Part shown: piece after piece, positions 35,436-45,244 of the stretch
Position numbering within the stretch: position 1 is the stretch's first letter
Layout of the letters: every line of letters starts with the position of its first letter
Assembly: GCF_000328565.1 (NCBI RefSeq)
Contig: NC_019966.1
Location: 2,976,001 to 3,040,000, forward strand
Reading direction: 5' to 3'
DNA length: 64,000 nucleotides
Origin: Mycobacterium sp. JS623
GTDB lineage: Bacteria; Actinomycetota; Actinomycetes; Mycobacteriales; Mycobacteriaceae
Notes under the pieces: generated by a model
The model's database searches: none
The model's input: only the letters and a program-made list of their open reading frames with translations
What the model was told of the DNA's origin: nothing
Program-made: the position numbers and the translations under genes

Positions 35436-36863
35436 CTACTTGGCCGCCGCCTGCAGGTTTGGGCCCGAGTGCGGCGGGGCAGGCGCTGGAGCGGGAGCCG
35501 TTGGTTGCGGCGACGGAGGCAGCGGCAGTACGGGCAGCCCGGGTGTGCCCAGCTGACCGGCCAACCATGGCAGCCCGACCGCGAACGCGTGTGCGGCGAA
35601 CGGCCAGTCGTGCTTGCCCGGCTGCATCACCACCGCACATTTGATCCCGTTCGCGCTTCCGGTCGCACACAACGAGTTCGCCGCCGCGGTCTGGTCGCCC
35701 GCGCTGGCCGCCGCATTCACCACATGCGGCTGCGTCGACGGGTTGCCGTTGATGTCGAACCAGCCGACCACCCCGGTGTAGGGGCCGTGGCGGGTGATGA
35801 CCGTCGTCGGATCAAACGCCGCCCAGGCGGCGGCATTGCCCCCGAACAGCCGCGCAATCGTCTGGGCCTTGTTTCCGGAGTTGGGTGACAAATCGCCCGC
35901 GATGTCCTCGAAGGCGCTGAACATGTCGGGATGCATCACTGTCAGGTCGACCGCGCACGTGCCACCCATCGAAAATCCGACAACGCCCCAGTTGGCCCGG
36001 TTCTGCGAAACGTGATAGTCCGAAACCATGAACGGCACAACATCTTTGGTGAGGTGATCCGCGGCGTTTCCGCGGCTGCCGTTGACGCATTCGCTGTCGT
36101 TGTTGAAGGCGCCGCCGGCGTCGACGAACACGAACACCGGTGCATTACCGCCGTGCGCGGCAGCGAAGTCGTCGATCGTCTTGACCGCGCCACCCCCGCG
36201 TAACCAATCGGCGGGCGTGTTGAATTCGCCCCCGATCATCATCACCGTCGGCAAGGGCGGCGGGGGATCGGTGGCGTACCAGGCGGGCGGAAGGTAGACC
36301 AGCTCGCCCCGGTGCCTGAAGCCGGATCCCGCATCCGGAATGTTGACCGGCACCACAGTGCCCTTCAGCGGAATAGCGTGCCGTTTCTGCATCGCGACGA
36401 CGGTCCCGGCGTCCGTCTGGTCGGGCAGCGGTCCCGCGGTCAGCTGGTTGTAGGCGGTCTCCACGGTGGGGAAGTAGCCCACCCATATATTCAGCGCGAG
36501 CCCGGCACACAGCACGCACGCCGGCACCGCCACTGCTGATACGCCCCGCCGCCACCACCGGGCGCCACGCCAGCCCGCGATCAACACGCCGGCGGCCACA
36601 CCGGTCAGGCCGATCCAAATCCACAGCGAATTCGGAGCTGGATTGGTGTTGTCGCCCAGCCCCTGCGAAGCGATGTACCAGTACGCCGCCACCGTCAGCG
36701 CGACCCCGACCAGCGCCGCCCACGGCAGCCACACCACGCGCCAGCGGCGGTTTCGCCAGCCGATCGCGGCGATGAGCAGCAGGCCTGCGATGACTTGCAC
36801 CGCGATCGGAAGCCATCCGTGCATGAGCGAGAGGTGGTGGCGAAACGGGCCCGGTAACGTCAC
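35436..36863 (-). CDS. membrane-anchored esterase-family protein, Rv1639c-like
   Basis: A 475-residue protein with four N-terminal membrane helices (residues 15-35, 45-65, 80-98, 108-128) and a large extracytoplasmic alpha/beta-hydrolase domain of the antigen 85/esterase D type. The nucleophile elbow is VVGFSMGGTCA (Ser at about residue 293); the final His is in VMQPGKHDWPFAAH. The C-terminus is a Pro/Ala-rich tail. Its place beside lysX matches Rv1639c. The listed start is GTG 36863; ATG 36824 is possible. Cell-envelope acyl transfer or ester hydrolysis is likely. Confidence 0.88.
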   Translation of the reverse strand: MTLPGPFRHHLSLMHGWLPIAVQVIAGLLLIAAIGWRNRRWRVVWLPWAALVGVALTVAAYWYIASQGLGDNTNPAPNSLWIWIGLTGVAAGVLIAGWRGARWWRRGVSAVAVPACVLCAGLALNIWVGYFPTVETAYNQLTAGPLPDQTDAGTVVAMQKRHAIPLKGTVVPVNIPDAGSGFRHRGELVYLPPAWYATDPPPPLPTVMMIGGEFNTPADWLRGGGAVKTIDDFAAAHGGNAPVFVFVDAGGAFNNDSECVNGSRGNAADHLTKDVVPFMVSDYHVSQNRANWGVVGFSMGGTCAVDLTVMHPDMFSAFEDIAGDLSPNSGNKAQTIARLFGGNAAAWAAFDPTTVITRHGPYTGVVGWFDINGNPSTQPHVVNAAASAGDQTAAANSLCATGSANGIKCAVVMQPGKHDWPFAAHAFAVGLPWLAGQLGTPGLPVLPLPPSPQPTAPAPAPAPPHSGPNLQAAAK

Positions 36864-36931
36864 GGCAACAATCGTGGACGTGGTTCCTTAGGGCTGCCTG
36901 TGAGCCAGCTGTTCGTCCCCGGCGGATGCTG

Positions 36932-39900
36932 CTAGCGCGGTTTGGCCAAGGGGAACGGCAGCGTTTCGCGGATGCTGCGTCCGGTAATCAGCATGACCAC
37001 CCGGTCGACACCCATGCCGAGGCCGCCCGTCGGCGGCATCGCGTACTCCATTGCCTGCAGGAAGTCTTCGTCGAGTTCCATCGCCTCGGGATCGCCGCCC
37101 GAGGCCAGCAGCGACTGCTCCTGCAGCCGTCGGCGCTGCTCGACGGGATCCGTCAGCTCGCTGTAGGCGGTGCCCAACTCCACCCCCCACGCCACCAGAT
37201 CCCAGCGCTCGGCGACCCCGGGGATGCTGCGATGCGGCCGGGTCAGCGGCGATACCGAGGTGGGGAAGTCCTTGTAGAAAGTCGGCGCCTCGGTACGGTC
37301 CTCGACCAACCGTTCGTAAAGCTCGAGCACCACCGCGCCCGCATCCCAGTGGGTCAGGTACGGGATGCCTGCCGCATCGCAAAGCTTGCGCAGCACGGCC
37401 AGATTCGTGTCGGGCCCGATCTGCTCGCCGAGCGCCTCGGACACCGCGCCGTGCACGGTCTTCACCGTCCACTCCCCGGAGATGTCGACGGGTTCCAGCG
37501 TGCCGTCCTCGCGAGGACGCATGAAGACCTGTGCGCCGTTGGCGGCCTGCGCGGCGTTCTGGATCAGCTCGCGGCAGCCACCGATCCAGACGTTGTAGTC
37601 GGCGTGCGCCTGATAGGCCTCCAGCAGTGTGAACTCGGGGTTGTGGCTGAAGTCGACACCCTCGTTGCGAAACGCGCGACCAAGCTCGAAGACCCGCTCG
37701 ACACCGCCGACGCACAGCCGCTTGAGATACAGCTCGGGCGCGATGCGCAGATACAGATCGAGATCGTAGGCGTTGATGTGGGTGAGGAACGGCCTGGCGT
37801 TGGCACCGCCGTGGATCTGCTGCAGGATCGGGGTTTCGACCTCCAAAAACCCATTGCCGACCAGGGTTTCGCGGATCGCGTGCAGCACCCCGCTGCGCGC
37901 TCGGATCAGCTCGCGGGCCTCGGTGTTGATCGCCAGGTCGACGTAGCGGGCCCGTACCCGCGACTCCTGGTCGGTCAGCCCCTTCCACTTATCGGGCAGC
38001 GGGCGCAGGCACTTGCCGATCAGTCGCCAACTGAGAACAAGCAGCGAGCGGGTGCCCTTCTTGCTGTAGCCCATGGTCCCGGACACCTGGATCAGGTCGC
38101 CAAGATCGATGGCCTGGGTGAAATCCGCGGTAGATCCGTCTTCAAGGATCGAATTGTCAAGCAGCAGCTGCACTTCGCCCGACCAGTCGCGCAACTGCGC
38201 GAACAGCACGCCGCCGTAGTCGCGGATGCGAAGCACCCGCCCTGCGACGGTCACGGTGCCTGCGCCCTCGGAGTCGACTGCCTGCGCGACGGTGTGGCTG
38301 GGCGCCTCGCCGACGGGGTATGCGTCGACGCCGTTGTCTTGCAACGACTTCAACTTGGCCATCCGGACGCGCACCTGCTCAGGCAGTCGCGCTCCGTCGT
38401 CGGCCTCGGGGAGGTCGGCCTCTAGCTCGCCGAGGTCGGGCGCGCTGCCGTCATGGCGCAAAAGCCCTGTCGCGACCAGGTTTTCGGGAGCCGAGATGTG
38501 ATGGCCGGTATGCGGTTGCTCAGCGCGTCGCGAGAACGGCAGCACCAGGAAGCCTTCGGCGATCACCGATGCGACACCGACGCGGGGCACAAGGCGGGCG
38601 TCTTCGTAGCAGGCGTACCGCGGCACCCACTGCGGCAGGTATTTCATGTTCGACCGGTACAGCGTCTCGAGCTGCCACCACCGGGAGAAGAACACCAACA
38701 GGCCACGCCACAGCCGCGCGACAGGGCCCGCCCCGAGCTGTGCGCCGTGTTCGAATGCCGTCCGGAACATCGCGAAGTTCAGCGAAATCCGGGTCACCCC
38801 AATGCCTTCGGATTGCATGCATAGCTCGCTGACCATCAATTCGATGGTTCCGTTGGGGGACTGCGGTGAGCGGCGCATCAGGTCGAGCGACGCGCCGTTG
38901 TTGCCCCACGGGACCAGCGACAGCATCGCCACGACTTGATCGTTTTGCACAGCTTCCACCAGCAGACAGTCGCCGTCAGCGGAGTCGCCGAGTCTGCCAA
39001 GCGCCATCGAGAAGCCGCGCTCGGTTTCGGTGTCGCGCCACGTGTCCGCACGCACGATGACCTTGGCCATTTCCTCGCTGGACAGATCTCGGTGCCGTCG
39101 AATCCGGACGGTTGCACCTGCCCGTCGCGCCCGCGTCACGGCCTGGCGCACTGCCCGCATTTCGGGTCCGGAGAGCCGGAAGCTGTCGGGATACAGGATG
39201 GCCTCGTCGCCGAGTTGCAGCGCGTTGAGGCCCGCCTGCCGAAACGCCTCCGCGCCCGTCGAGCTGGCCCCCATCACGCCGGGCGCCCAGCCGTACGTCT
39301 GGCACAGCTCTAGCCACGCATGGATGGCTTGCTGCCACGCCTTCGGATCGCCGACGGGGTCGCCGCTGGCGAGGCAGACGCCGACCTCGACGCGATAGGT
39401 GATGGCCGCCCGGCCGTTGGAGGCGAAGACCACGGCCTTATCGCGGCGGGTGGCGAAATAGCCAAGTGAGTCGTTCTTTCCGAACAGTTCCAACAGCCCG
39501 CGGATGGCTGATTCGTCCTCGCCGGTGAGCGCGTTGTCGGCGCGCTGCGACTGGAACAGCACGATCGCGGTCACCATCAGCGCGACCGCGCCGAACAGGC
39601 CGAGCAGCGCGTTGACGAAGACATGCGGGTGGCCGCTGAACGAGGCGGAGTCGGCGCCCGCGAAGGCGCTGACCCGGTTGAGCGCGTAGAGGAAGCGGTC
39701 TTCGCGGGCCAGGCTGCCAGGGAACACCTCGAGTAGGGCCCAGCCGATGAGGGTGCCGATTCCCATGGCCGCGACCAGCGTGAACACCGCCTTCAGCAAT
39801 GCTCCGCGGCGCACCTTCGCCCAGAATTCCTTGCGGGCCAGGACCAGGCACAGGATCGACGTGACGTGGAACGCCACCCCGATCACTTCGCCGATGTCGT

Positions 39901-40228
39901 CCATCACCGACTTGGGGCTCGTGACCAATCCGCCGACGTTCCACCCGATCGACGCGACCATGTAGCCGATGAGGATCCACCATGCGATCCGCTTGCGGGC
40001 TGCCAACGCCGCCGCGAGCAGCGCCAGCACGAAGGCCCACGCGAAGCTGGTGTCGGGGAAGTTGAAGATGTAGTTGTTGACGAACTCGCGGGGCTCCTTG
40101 ATCACCCACCGGATTCCCGGTGAGACGCTGGCGATCAACGACAGCGTGGCAATGATGCCGACCGTCCAGCCGGCGGCTGCGGGCACCCATGAGTAGCGGG
40201 AGGCCCGACGCGTCAACGTGGCGGTCAT
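36932..40228 (-). CDS. lysX: bifunctional lysyl-tRNA synthetase/phosphatidylglycerol lysyltransferase
   Basis: A 1098-residue LysX. Residues 1-230 contain about six membrane helices, residues 230-600 the MprF-type GNAT-like transferase domain (DUF2156), and residues 620-1098 a class II lysyl-tRNA synthetase: an OB fold with [20 protein letters not shown], motif 2 [18 protein letters not shown] and motif 3 [13 protein letters not shown]. It charges tRNA with lysine and moves lysine onto phosphatidylglycerol in the inner membrane. This lowers surface charge and protects against cationic peptides. ATG 40228. Confidence 0.97.
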   Translation of the reverse strand: MTATLTRRASRYSWVPAAAGWTVGIIATLSLIASVSPGIRWVIKEPREFVNNYIFNFPDTSFAWAFVLALLAAALAARKRIAWWILIGYMVASIGWNVGGLVTSPKSVMDDIGEVIGVAFHVTSILCLVLARKEFWAKVRRGALLKAVFTLVAAMGIGTLIGWALLEVFPGSLAREDRFLYALNRVSAFAGADSASFSGHPHVFVNALLGLFGAVALMVTAIVLFQSQRADNALTGEDESAIRGLLELFGKNDSLGYFATRRDKAVVFASNGRAAITYRVEVGVCLASGDPVGDPKAWQQAIHAWLELCQTYGWAPGVMGASSTGAEAFRQAGLNALQLGDEAILYPDSFRLSGPEMRAVRQAVTRARRAGATVRIRRHRDLSSEEMAKVIVRADTWRDTETERGFSMALGRLGDSADGDCLLVEAVQNDQVVAMLSLVPWGNNGASLDLMRRSPQSPNGTIELMVSELCMQSEGIGVTRISLNFAMFRTAFEHGAQLGAGPVARLWRGLLVFFSRWWQLETLYRSNMKYLPQWVPRYACYEDARLVPRVGVASVIAEGFLVLPFSRRAEQPHTGHHISAPENLVATGLLRHDGSAPDLGELEADLPEADDGARLPEQVRVRMAKLKSLQDNGVDAYPVGEAPSHTVAQAVDSEGAGTVTVAGRVLRIRDYGGVLFAQLRDWSGEVQLLLDNSILEDGSTADFTQAIDLGDLIQVSGTMGYSKKGTRSLLVLSWRLIGKCLRPLPDKWKGLTDQESRVRARYVDLAINTEARELIRARSGVLHAIRETLVGNGFLEVETPILQQIHGGANARPFLTHINAYDLDLYLRIAPELYLKRLCVGGVERVFELGRAFRNEGVDFSHNPEFTLLEAYQAHADYNVWIGGCRELIQNAAQAANGAQVFMRPREDGTLEPVDISGEWTVKTVHGAVSEALGEQIGPDTNLAVLRKLCDAAGIPYLTHWDAGAVVLELYERLVEDRTEAPTFYKDFPTSVSPLTRPHRSIPGVAERWDLVAWGVELGTAYSELTDPVEQRRRLQEQSLLASGGDPEAMELDEDFLQAMEYAMPPTGGLGMGVDRVVMLITGRSIRETLPFPLAKPR

Positions 40229-40278
40229 AGGCCGCGAGGATATTCGCTCAAACCTGGAAATGGTTGTGACTGCGCTAG

Positions 40279-40638
40279 CTACCAGACCGGCCCGGTGTAC
40301 TTTTCGCCAGGCCCCTGGCCCGGTTCGTCTGGCGCGGCGCTGGATTCATGGAACGTCAACTGCAGTGTCTTCAGCCCGTCGCGCACTGGCCCGGCGTGTG
40401 GGCCGAGGTATTCGGCGGACGCGGTGACCAACCCGGCAAGCGCGGTGATCAGCCGCCGCGCCTCGTCGAGATCGCGCTGCGGGCTCTCGTCCGGGTCCTC
40501 CGCCGAGAGCCCGAGCTTCTCGGCGGCGGCGCTCATCAACATGACCGCCGACCGCGTGATGACCTCGACGGCGGGGATATCACTCAGCTCGCGGACGGCC
40601 GGGCCGTCCAGATCGCCAATGTCAGTGGGATCGGTCAT
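40279..40638 (-). CDS. DUF1844-containing protein
   Basis: A 119-residue DUF1844 protein with the family core [19 protein letters not shown] (residues 26-44), a [14 protein letters not shown] helix and an acidic, disordered C-terminus. Members are small and helical and have no assigned biochemical function. ATG 40638 is used; the frame is open upstream but enters the infC leader. It is divergent from infC with the promoter region shared, an arrangement I recall from other actinobacteria. Confidence 0.88.
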   Translation of the reverse strand: MTDPTDIGDLDGPAVRELSDIPAVEVITRSAVMLMSAAAEKLGLSAEDPDESPQRDLDEARRLITALAGLVTASAEYLGPHAGPVRDGLKTLQLTFHESSAAPDEPGQGPGEKYTGPVW

Positions 40639-40854
40639 GCCTGCTAGACTCGCATGCGCGACCGTCCCGGCGTACGCCAGGGACAGCAAGTGGAGTCCCA
40701 CTCCCACCGCTGACCATACCGGCACAGCGGTCCGGTCACAGGCATCCGTGCCTGTCCTGGTCGGCTTTGGGCCCTGCTTTGAGCAGGGCTTTTCTGTTCG
40801 ATTGAGCAGAGTGGCTGAAGGCGTGGACTCCTAGAGGACAACATAGGAGGCCCC
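40639..40854 (+). promoter_or_regulatory. infC operon leader with attenuator-like terminator and SD-masking pairing
   Basis: An extended -10 (TGCTAGACT, 40642-40650) predicts a leader of about 198 nt. It contains hairpin ACAGGCA/TGCCTGT (40738-40755) and an intrinsic terminator, GCCCTGCT/AGCAGGGC (40771-40789) followed by TTTTCTGTT. CTCCT (40828-40832) can pair with AGGAG of the infC SD (40845-40849); alternatively GGACTCC (40825-40831) can pair with upstream GGAGTCC (40692-40698). The arrangement suggests premature termination and translational control. Confidence 0.6.
40771..40798 (+). terminator. intrinsic terminator inside the infC leader
   Basis: An 8-bp G+C-rich stem with a 3-nt loop (40771-40789) and a T-rich tail (40790-40798). 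It lies 56 nt before the infC SD with no gene upstream on this strand, so it can only act on the leader transcript itself. Confidence 0.65.
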
Positions 40855-41481
40855 ATCAGCACTGAGACCCGCGTCAACGAGCGCATTCGAGTCCCCGAAG
40901 TCCGGCTTATCGGACCAGGTGGCGAGCAAGTAGGCATTGTGCGCATCGAAGACGCCCTCCGCGTCGCCGCGGATGCCGATCTCGACCTTGTCGAAGTAGC
41001 CCCGGATGCCAAACCGCCGGTTTGCAAGATCATGGACTACGGCAAGTTCAAATACGAGACGGCTCAGAAGGCGCGCGAGTCTCGCAAGAATCAGCAGCAG
41101 ACCGTCGTCAAGGAACAGAAGCTGCGACCCAAGATCGATCCGCACGACTACGAGACCAAGAAGGGCCACGTGGTCCGCTTCCTGCAAGCGGGGTCGAAGG
41201 TCAAAGTCACGATTATGTTCCGCGGACGCGAGCAGTCGCGGCCCGAACTCGGGTACCGGCTCCTGCAACGGCTGGGCGCCGACGTCGCCGACTACGGCTT
41301 CGTCGAGACGTCGGCCAAGCAGGACGGCCGCAACATGACGATGGTGCTGGCTCCGCACCGCGGCGCGAAGACTCGCGCCAAGGCGGCACACGACGCAGAT
41401 GCCCCGCCGGCGCAACGGGCAGAACCGACCCCCGCGCCCGCGGCGGCACCGACTGAAGCTCCAGACGTAACGAAGAACTGA
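40855..41481 (+). CDS. infC: translation initiation factor IF-3 (ATC start codon)
   Basis: A 208-residue IF-3. The N-domain opens [20 protein letters not shown]; the linker and C-domain hold [30 protein letters not shown] and [14 protein letters not shown] 40-residue Ala/Pro tail is typical of actinobacteria. The start is ATC 40855, with a perfect SD AGGAGG (40845-40850) and no ATG/GTG/TTG in frame before the conserved domain. IF-3 rejects non-canonical starts, so a rare start codon gives autoregulation, as with AUU in E. coli. First gene of infC-rpmI-rplT. Confidence 0.95.
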   Translation: MSTETRVNERIRVPEVRLIGPGGEQVGIVRIEDALRVAADADLDLVEVAPDAKPPVCKIMDYGKFKYETAQKARESRKNQQQTVVKEQKLRPKIDPHDYETKKGHVVRFLQAGSKVKVTIMFRGREQSRPELGYRLLQRLGADVADYGFVETSAKQDGRNMTMVLAPHRGAKTRAKAAHDADAPPAQRAEPTPAPAAAPTEAPDVTKN

Positions 41482-41491
41482 AAGAGGACAC

Positions 41492-41686
41492 ATGCCAAAG
41501 GCGAAGACCCATAGCGGCGCTTCCAAGCGGTTCCGGCTGACCGGCACCGGCAAGGTCGTGCGCCAGAAGGCCAACCGTCGGCACCTTCTCGAGCACAAGC
41601 CGACCAAGCGCACCCGGCGCCTGGACGGACGCACCGAGGTGGCGGCCAACGACACCAAGCGCATCAAGAAGTTGCTGAACGGCTAA
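41492..41686 (+). CDS. rpmI: 50S ribosomal protein L35
   Basis: A 64-residue L35 with the family start [20 protein letters not shown] and the basic [13 protein letters not shown] segment. Located 10 nt after infC with a GAGGA SD. Part of the large ribosomal subunit. Confidence 0.97.
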   Translation: MPKAKTHSGASKRFRLTGTGKVVRQKANRRHLLEHKPTKRTRRLDGRTEVAANDTKRIKKLLNG

Positions 41687-41729
41687 GTAGCCCAGCCCCC
41701 GTACGACCTGAACGAAGAGGAAAACTCCC

Positions 41730-42119
41730 ATGGCACGCGTGAAGCGCGCAGTGAACGCTCAAAAGAAGCGGCGCACAGTACTCAAGGCATCCAAGGGCTA
41801 CCGCGGTCAGCGGTCGCGGCTGTATCGCAAAGCCAAAGAGCAGCAGCTGCATTCGTTGACCTACGCCTACCGCGACCGGCGTGCCCGCAAGGGCGAGTTC
41901 CGCAAGCTGTGGATCTCTCGGATCAACGCGGCGGCCCGCGCCAACGACATCACCTACAACCGCCTGATCCAGGGCTTGAAGGCCGCCGGCGTTGAGGTGG
42001 ACCGTAAGAACCTCGCCGAGATCGCGGTCAGCGATCCTGCTGCGTTCACCGCGCTGGTCGAGGTCGCCAAGGGCGCGCTGCCCAGCGATGTCAACGCGCC
42101 CTCCGGCGAGGCCGCCTGA
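41730..42119 (+). CDS. rplT: 50S ribosomal protein L20
   Basis: A 129-residue L20, an early-assembly 23S rRNA-binding protein. The N-terminal basic helix has [20 protein letters not shown] and [16 protein letters not shown]; the globular part has [23 protein letters not shown] 41730 with AGAGGAAA upstream. In some bacteria L20 represses its own operon by binding the infC or rpmI leader; the structured leader here makes a similar loop worth testing. Confidence 0.97.
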   Translation: MARVKRAVNAQKKRRTVLKASKGYRGQRSRLYRKAKEQQLHSLTYAYRDRRARKGEFRKLWISRINAAARANDITYNRLIQGLKAAGVEVDRKNLAEIAVSDPAAFTALVEVAKGALPSDVNAPSGEAA

Positions 42120-42142
42120 CGCTCACCGAGCGCTCCGCAAGG

Positions 42143-42889
42143 GTGGCGGCCGCGGTCAAGCTGCACCGCCACATTGGACGACGACGCGCCGCACGTTTTC
42201 TCGCCGAGGGATCCAATCTCGTCGAGGCAGCGTTGCGGTGCGGACTCGTTTCTGAAGTGTTCGCCACCGAGTCCGCGATGAACCGGTTCGGCGCGCTACT
42301 CACCGACGTGCCGGTGCATCTAGTGACTGACCGTGCCGCAAAAGCGTTGTCGGACACCGTAACTCCAGTCGGTTTGGTCGCAGTGTGTTCGGTGCCGGAG
42401 ACGACGCTTGACGATGTGCTTGCCGACACGCCGCGCCTGGTGGCGGTCGCGGTGGAGATCTCTGAACCCGGCAACGCCGGCACGCTGATCCGCATCGCCG
42501 ATGCGATGGGCGCCGACGCGGTGGTGCTGGCCGGGCACAGCGTCGATCCCTACAACGGCAAGTGCCTGCGGGCTTCGGCAGGCAGCATCTTCGCTATCCC
42601 TGTGGTGGCCGATGACGACGCCTCGGGCGCCGTGAGCAAGCTGCGCGACGGCGGCCTTCAGGTGCTGGCGACAACGGTCGACGGCGAGGTGAGCCTCGAC
42701 GACGCCGACTTATCGGGGCCCACGGCCTGGTTGTTCGGCCCGGAAGCGCACGGCCTGCCAACCGAATTGGCGGACATGGCCACCCATCGGGTGCACATCC
42801 CGATGCCGGGCAGCGCCGAAAGCCTGAATGTCGCGTCGGCCGCCTCGATCTGCCTCTACCAAAGCGCCAGAGCCCACCGATTTGCGTAA
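42143..42889 (+). CDS. tsnR: SpoU/TrmH-family RNA methyltransferase
   Basis: A 248-residue SPOUT methyltransferase. The N-terminal L30e-like RNA-binding part runs to about residue 95. The knot motifs follow: EISEPGNAGTLIRIADAMGA (about 105-125), WLFGPEAHGL (about 195) and IPMPGSAESLNVASAASICL (about 215). It should 2'-O-methylate rRNA or tRNA. GTG 42143 is the first standard start, but homology extends seven codons upstream (LTERSAR); there the expected ATG overlapping the rplT stop is ACG (42119). Translational coupling to rplT is likely. Confidence 0.88.
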   Translation: MAAAVKLHRHIGRRRAARFLAEGSNLVEAALRCGLVSEVFATESAMNRFGALLTDVPVHLVTDRAAKALSDTVTPVGLVAVCSVPETTLDDVLADTPRLVAVAVEISEPGNAGTLIRIADAMGADAVVLAGHSVDPYNGKCLRASAGSIFAIPVVADDDASGAVSKLRDGGLQVLATTVDGEVSLDDADLSGPTAWLFGPEAHGLPTELADMATHRVHIPMPGSAESLNVASAASICLYQSARAHRFA

Positions 42890-42939
42890 CGCCACGGCGA
42901 AGAAACTGCCGCCGAAAACTCGCCACTGCGTTACGTAAA
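42881..42939. terminator. bidirectional terminator between tsnR and the acyl-CoA dehydrogenase
   Basis: TTTGCGTAACG (42881-42891) pairs with CGTTACGTAAA (42929-42939) at 10 of 11 positions plus one G-T; inner GGCGA/TCGCC (42896-42900, 42920-42924) extends the stem. It contains the tsnR stop and ends 5 nt before the minus-strand gene's stop, so it can end both units. Confidence 0.6.
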
Positions 42940-42943
42940 AACT

Positions 42944-44182
42944 CTAGCCACCGTTCAGCAGCGCCTTGGCGACATGGGTGATCTGCACCTCGTTGCTCCC
43001 GGCGTAGATCATCAACGACTTCGCGTCGCGCGCCAACTGCTCGACGCGGTACTCGGTCATATAGCCGTTGCCGCCGAACAGTTGCACCGCATCCATCGCG
43101 ACGTCGGTGGCGGCCTGCGAGCAGTACCACTTGATCGCCGACGCCTCGGGCAGTGAAATCGGCTTGCCCTTTTGCGCCGACTCGATGACGCGAAACAGGA
43201 TGTTGCGCACGTTCATTCGCGCGACCTCCATGCTCGCCAGCTTGAGCTGGATCAGTTGGAACTGGCCGATCTCCTGGCCCCACAGCGTGCGGCTCTTCGC
43301 GTAGTCGACGCACAGCCGCAGGCACTCCTCGATGACGCCCAACGCCATCGCCGCAACGCCGATCCGCTCGGCCGAGAAGTTGGACCGTGCGCTCGCGCGG
43401 CCGTCGCCAGCCGCGTCTTCGGTCTCGCCCAGCAGCCGGTCGCGGCCAAGTCGGACGTTGTTGAAGAACAACTCCCCGGTGCGGGAACTGTGAATCCCCA
43501 TCTTGCGGAACGGCTTTGACTGGACGAAGCCCAGCATGCCGCGATCAAGCACGAACGTCAGCACCTTGCGGTCGCGCTTATCGGCGCCGTCACCCTCATC
43601 GAGCTTCGCGTACACCACCACCACATCCGCGTCCGGCCCGTTGGTGATGAACGTCTTCTGGCCGTTGAGGATGTAGTCGTCACCGTCGCGCACCACGTAG
43701 GACTTCATGCCCCCGAACGCATCAGAACCAGAGTCCGGTTCGGTGATCGCCCACGCGCCGATCTTGTCGTACGTGACGAGATCGGGCAGCCAGCGCTCCT
43801 GCTGCGCCAGCGTGCCGCGGCCCATGATCGTCGGCACCGTCAAGCCCAACGAGACGCCCATGCCGGTGACGATGCCCATCGACACCCGGCACAACTCGCT
43901 GACCACGACGAAGCCCATACCGCCGGAGCCCTCACCGAACATGCCGCCGCCGGATGACGGTTTACCCGACGACGACCCGCCCTCGCGGAGCTTCGCGAGC
44001 CGCTTGTCAAGCGAGTCGCGCGCCATCTCCGCGATGCCGAACGTCGCGAACAGCTTGCGGATGATGGGGTAGGGCTCCATCTCGCCGCTTTCCAGCGCGT
44101 CGACGTGGGGACGAATCTCTTTGTCGACGAACTCGCGCACGGCGTCGCGCACAGCGAGATCGACATCAGTCCACTCGAGCAT
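42944..44182 (-). CDS. acyl-CoA dehydrogenase family protein
   Basis: A 412-residue FAD-dependent acyl-CoA dehydrogenase. The conserved segments are WAITEPDSGSDAFGG (about residue 144), GQKTFITNGPDADV (about 174), and QLFGGNGYMTEYRVEQLARD (about 367). The common catalytic Glu next to Tyr393 is replaced by Ala394 (IYAGSNEVQ). Glu272 (SAERIGVAAMALG) sits where isovaleryl- and long-chain enzymes carry their base, so the enzyme is probably active. A flexible Ser/Gly insert occupies residues 69-88. The next gene upstream on the strand is the MpaB-like gene, 4 nt away. Confidence 0.9.
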   Translation of the reverse strand: MLEWTDVDLAVRDAVREFVDKEIRPHVDALESGEMEPYPIIRKLFATFGIAEMARDSLDKRLAKLREGGSSSGKPSSGGGMFGEGSGGMGFVVVSELCRVSMGIVTGMGVSLGLTVPTIMGRGTLAQQERWLPDLVTYDKIGAWAITEPDSGSDAFGGMKSYVVRDGDDYILNGQKTFITNGPDADVVVVYAKLDEGDGADKRDRKVLTFVLDRGMLGFVQSKPFRKMGIHSSRTGELFFNNVRLGRDRLLGETEDAAGDGRASARSNFSAERIGVAAMALGVIEECLRLCVDYAKSRTLWGQEIGQFQLIQLKLASMEVARMNVRNILFRVIESAQKGKPISLPEASAIKWYCSQAATDVAMDAVQLFGGNGYMTEYRVEQLARDAKSLMIYAGSNEVQITHVAKALLNGG

Positions 44183-44186
44183 GTGT

Positions 44187-45209
44187 TCAGGCTGCCTTAC
44201 CGCGACCGCGCGCCGGACGCAGCCCCGCCAACGAGAACGTCGTATGCATCAGCGACCCGGCGCGATCCAGCAGTGTCTTGCGCGGCGGCAGGTAATGCAT
44301 CGGCAGGCCGTGACGGTCGCGAGGCGGCGACATGAACGCCGGCGCCTCGACAAGCGGGGCATCGGCCGGCGTCCGGCCCTGGGAGCGGCGGTAGGCGGCC
44401 AATGCCCGTGGGTGTAACCGGATCTCGTCGGGAACCGCGACGAACGCCAGCTCGACGAGCTTTCCGAACAACCGCAGCAGCACCTCGTCGCCTGGCGTCC
44501 ACCGCATGCCCACCTTCTCGCGCACCGCTTCGTCGAACAGGCCGGCCGCGATCCAGCGCTGCGCGCCCACCATCGGCCGGAACAGTTGGTCCCACACCGC
44601 CGTCGGCATCAACACGAACCACGGCTTGGGGATGCGGATCGTGAAGATGTCCAGCGTGGCCTTGTTGATCTCGAGCTCTTCGCTGCACTTGCGTTCCCAG
44701 TACTCCTGAAAATCCTCCCAGGACTTGGGCACCGGGCGCATGCTCATGCCGTACATCCGGTACCACTGCACGTGCTCGTCGAACAGCTGTCGCTTTTCGG
44801 CCTCGGTCAGCCCGCCGCAGAAGTACTCGGCGGTTTTGATGATGAGCATGAAGAACGTGGCATGGGCCCAGTAGAAGGTCTCCGGGTTCAGCGCGTGATA
44901 GCGACGGCCTTCGGCGTCGGTGCCCTTGATCGTCTTGTGGTAGCTCTTGATCTGCTCACCGGTCTGCGCGGCGCGGTCGCCGTCATACACCACGCCCATG
45001 ATCGGATACACCGAGCGGGCGACCCGCTGCAGTGGCTCGCGCAGCAAAATCGAATGGTCCTGGACGCCGGCGCCGAGCTCGGGATACATGTTCTGGATCG
45101 CACCGATCCAAACGCCGAGCATGCCGGTCCGCAGGTCGCCGAAGTACTTCCATGTCAGCGAGTCGGGGCCGAGGGGATTGCCGTCGTCTGTGGTCGTCGT
45201 TGAACGCAC
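44187..45209 (-). CDS. MpaB-type (DUF2236) oxygenase, Rv1645c-like
   Basis: A 340-residue DUF2236 protein, related to latex oxygenase/MpaB haem enzymes. Family features: WKYFGDLRTGMLGVWIGAIQ, LLREPLQRVARSVYPIMGVVYD, and the helix YHALNPETFYWAHATFFMLI, whose His is a likely haem ligand. The start GTG 45209 lies 6 nt after a TATCGT -10 and is preferred over ATG 45236, which falls inside the promoter. A 16-bp palindrome fills the promoter spacer. It runs into the acyl-CoA dehydrogenase gene, 4 nt away, so both probably share control. Confidence 0.88.
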   Translation of the reverse strand: MRSTTTTDDGNPLGPDSLTWKYFGDLRTGMLGVWIGAIQNMYPELGAGVQDHSILLREPLQRVARSVYPIMGVVYDGDRAAQTGEQIKSYHKTIKGTDAEGRRYHALNPETFYWAHATFFMLIIKTAEYFCGGLTEAEKRQLFDEHVQWYRMYGMSMRPVPKSWEDFQEYWERKCSEELEINKATLDIFTIRIPKPWFVLMPTAVWDQLFRPMVGAQRWIAAGLFDEAVREKVGMRWTPGDEVLLRLFGKLVELAFVAVPDEIRLHPRALAAYRRSQGRTPADAPLVEAPAFMSPPRDRHGLPMHYLPPRKTLLDRAGSLMHTTFSLAGLRPARGRGKAA

Positions 45210-45215
45210 AACCCA

Positions 45216-45244
45216 ACGATAATGTTGACAACACATGTTGTCTA
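45216..45244 (-). promoter_or_regulatory. promoter with palindromic operator in its spacer
   Basis: Minus strand: TAGACA (45244-45239), a 17-nt spacer, TATCGT (45221-45216), then 6 nt to GTG 45209. The palindrome GACAACA-TG-TGTTGTC (45242-45227) overlaps the -35 and fills most of the spacer, the usual place for a TetR-type repressor site. Confidence 0.65.
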
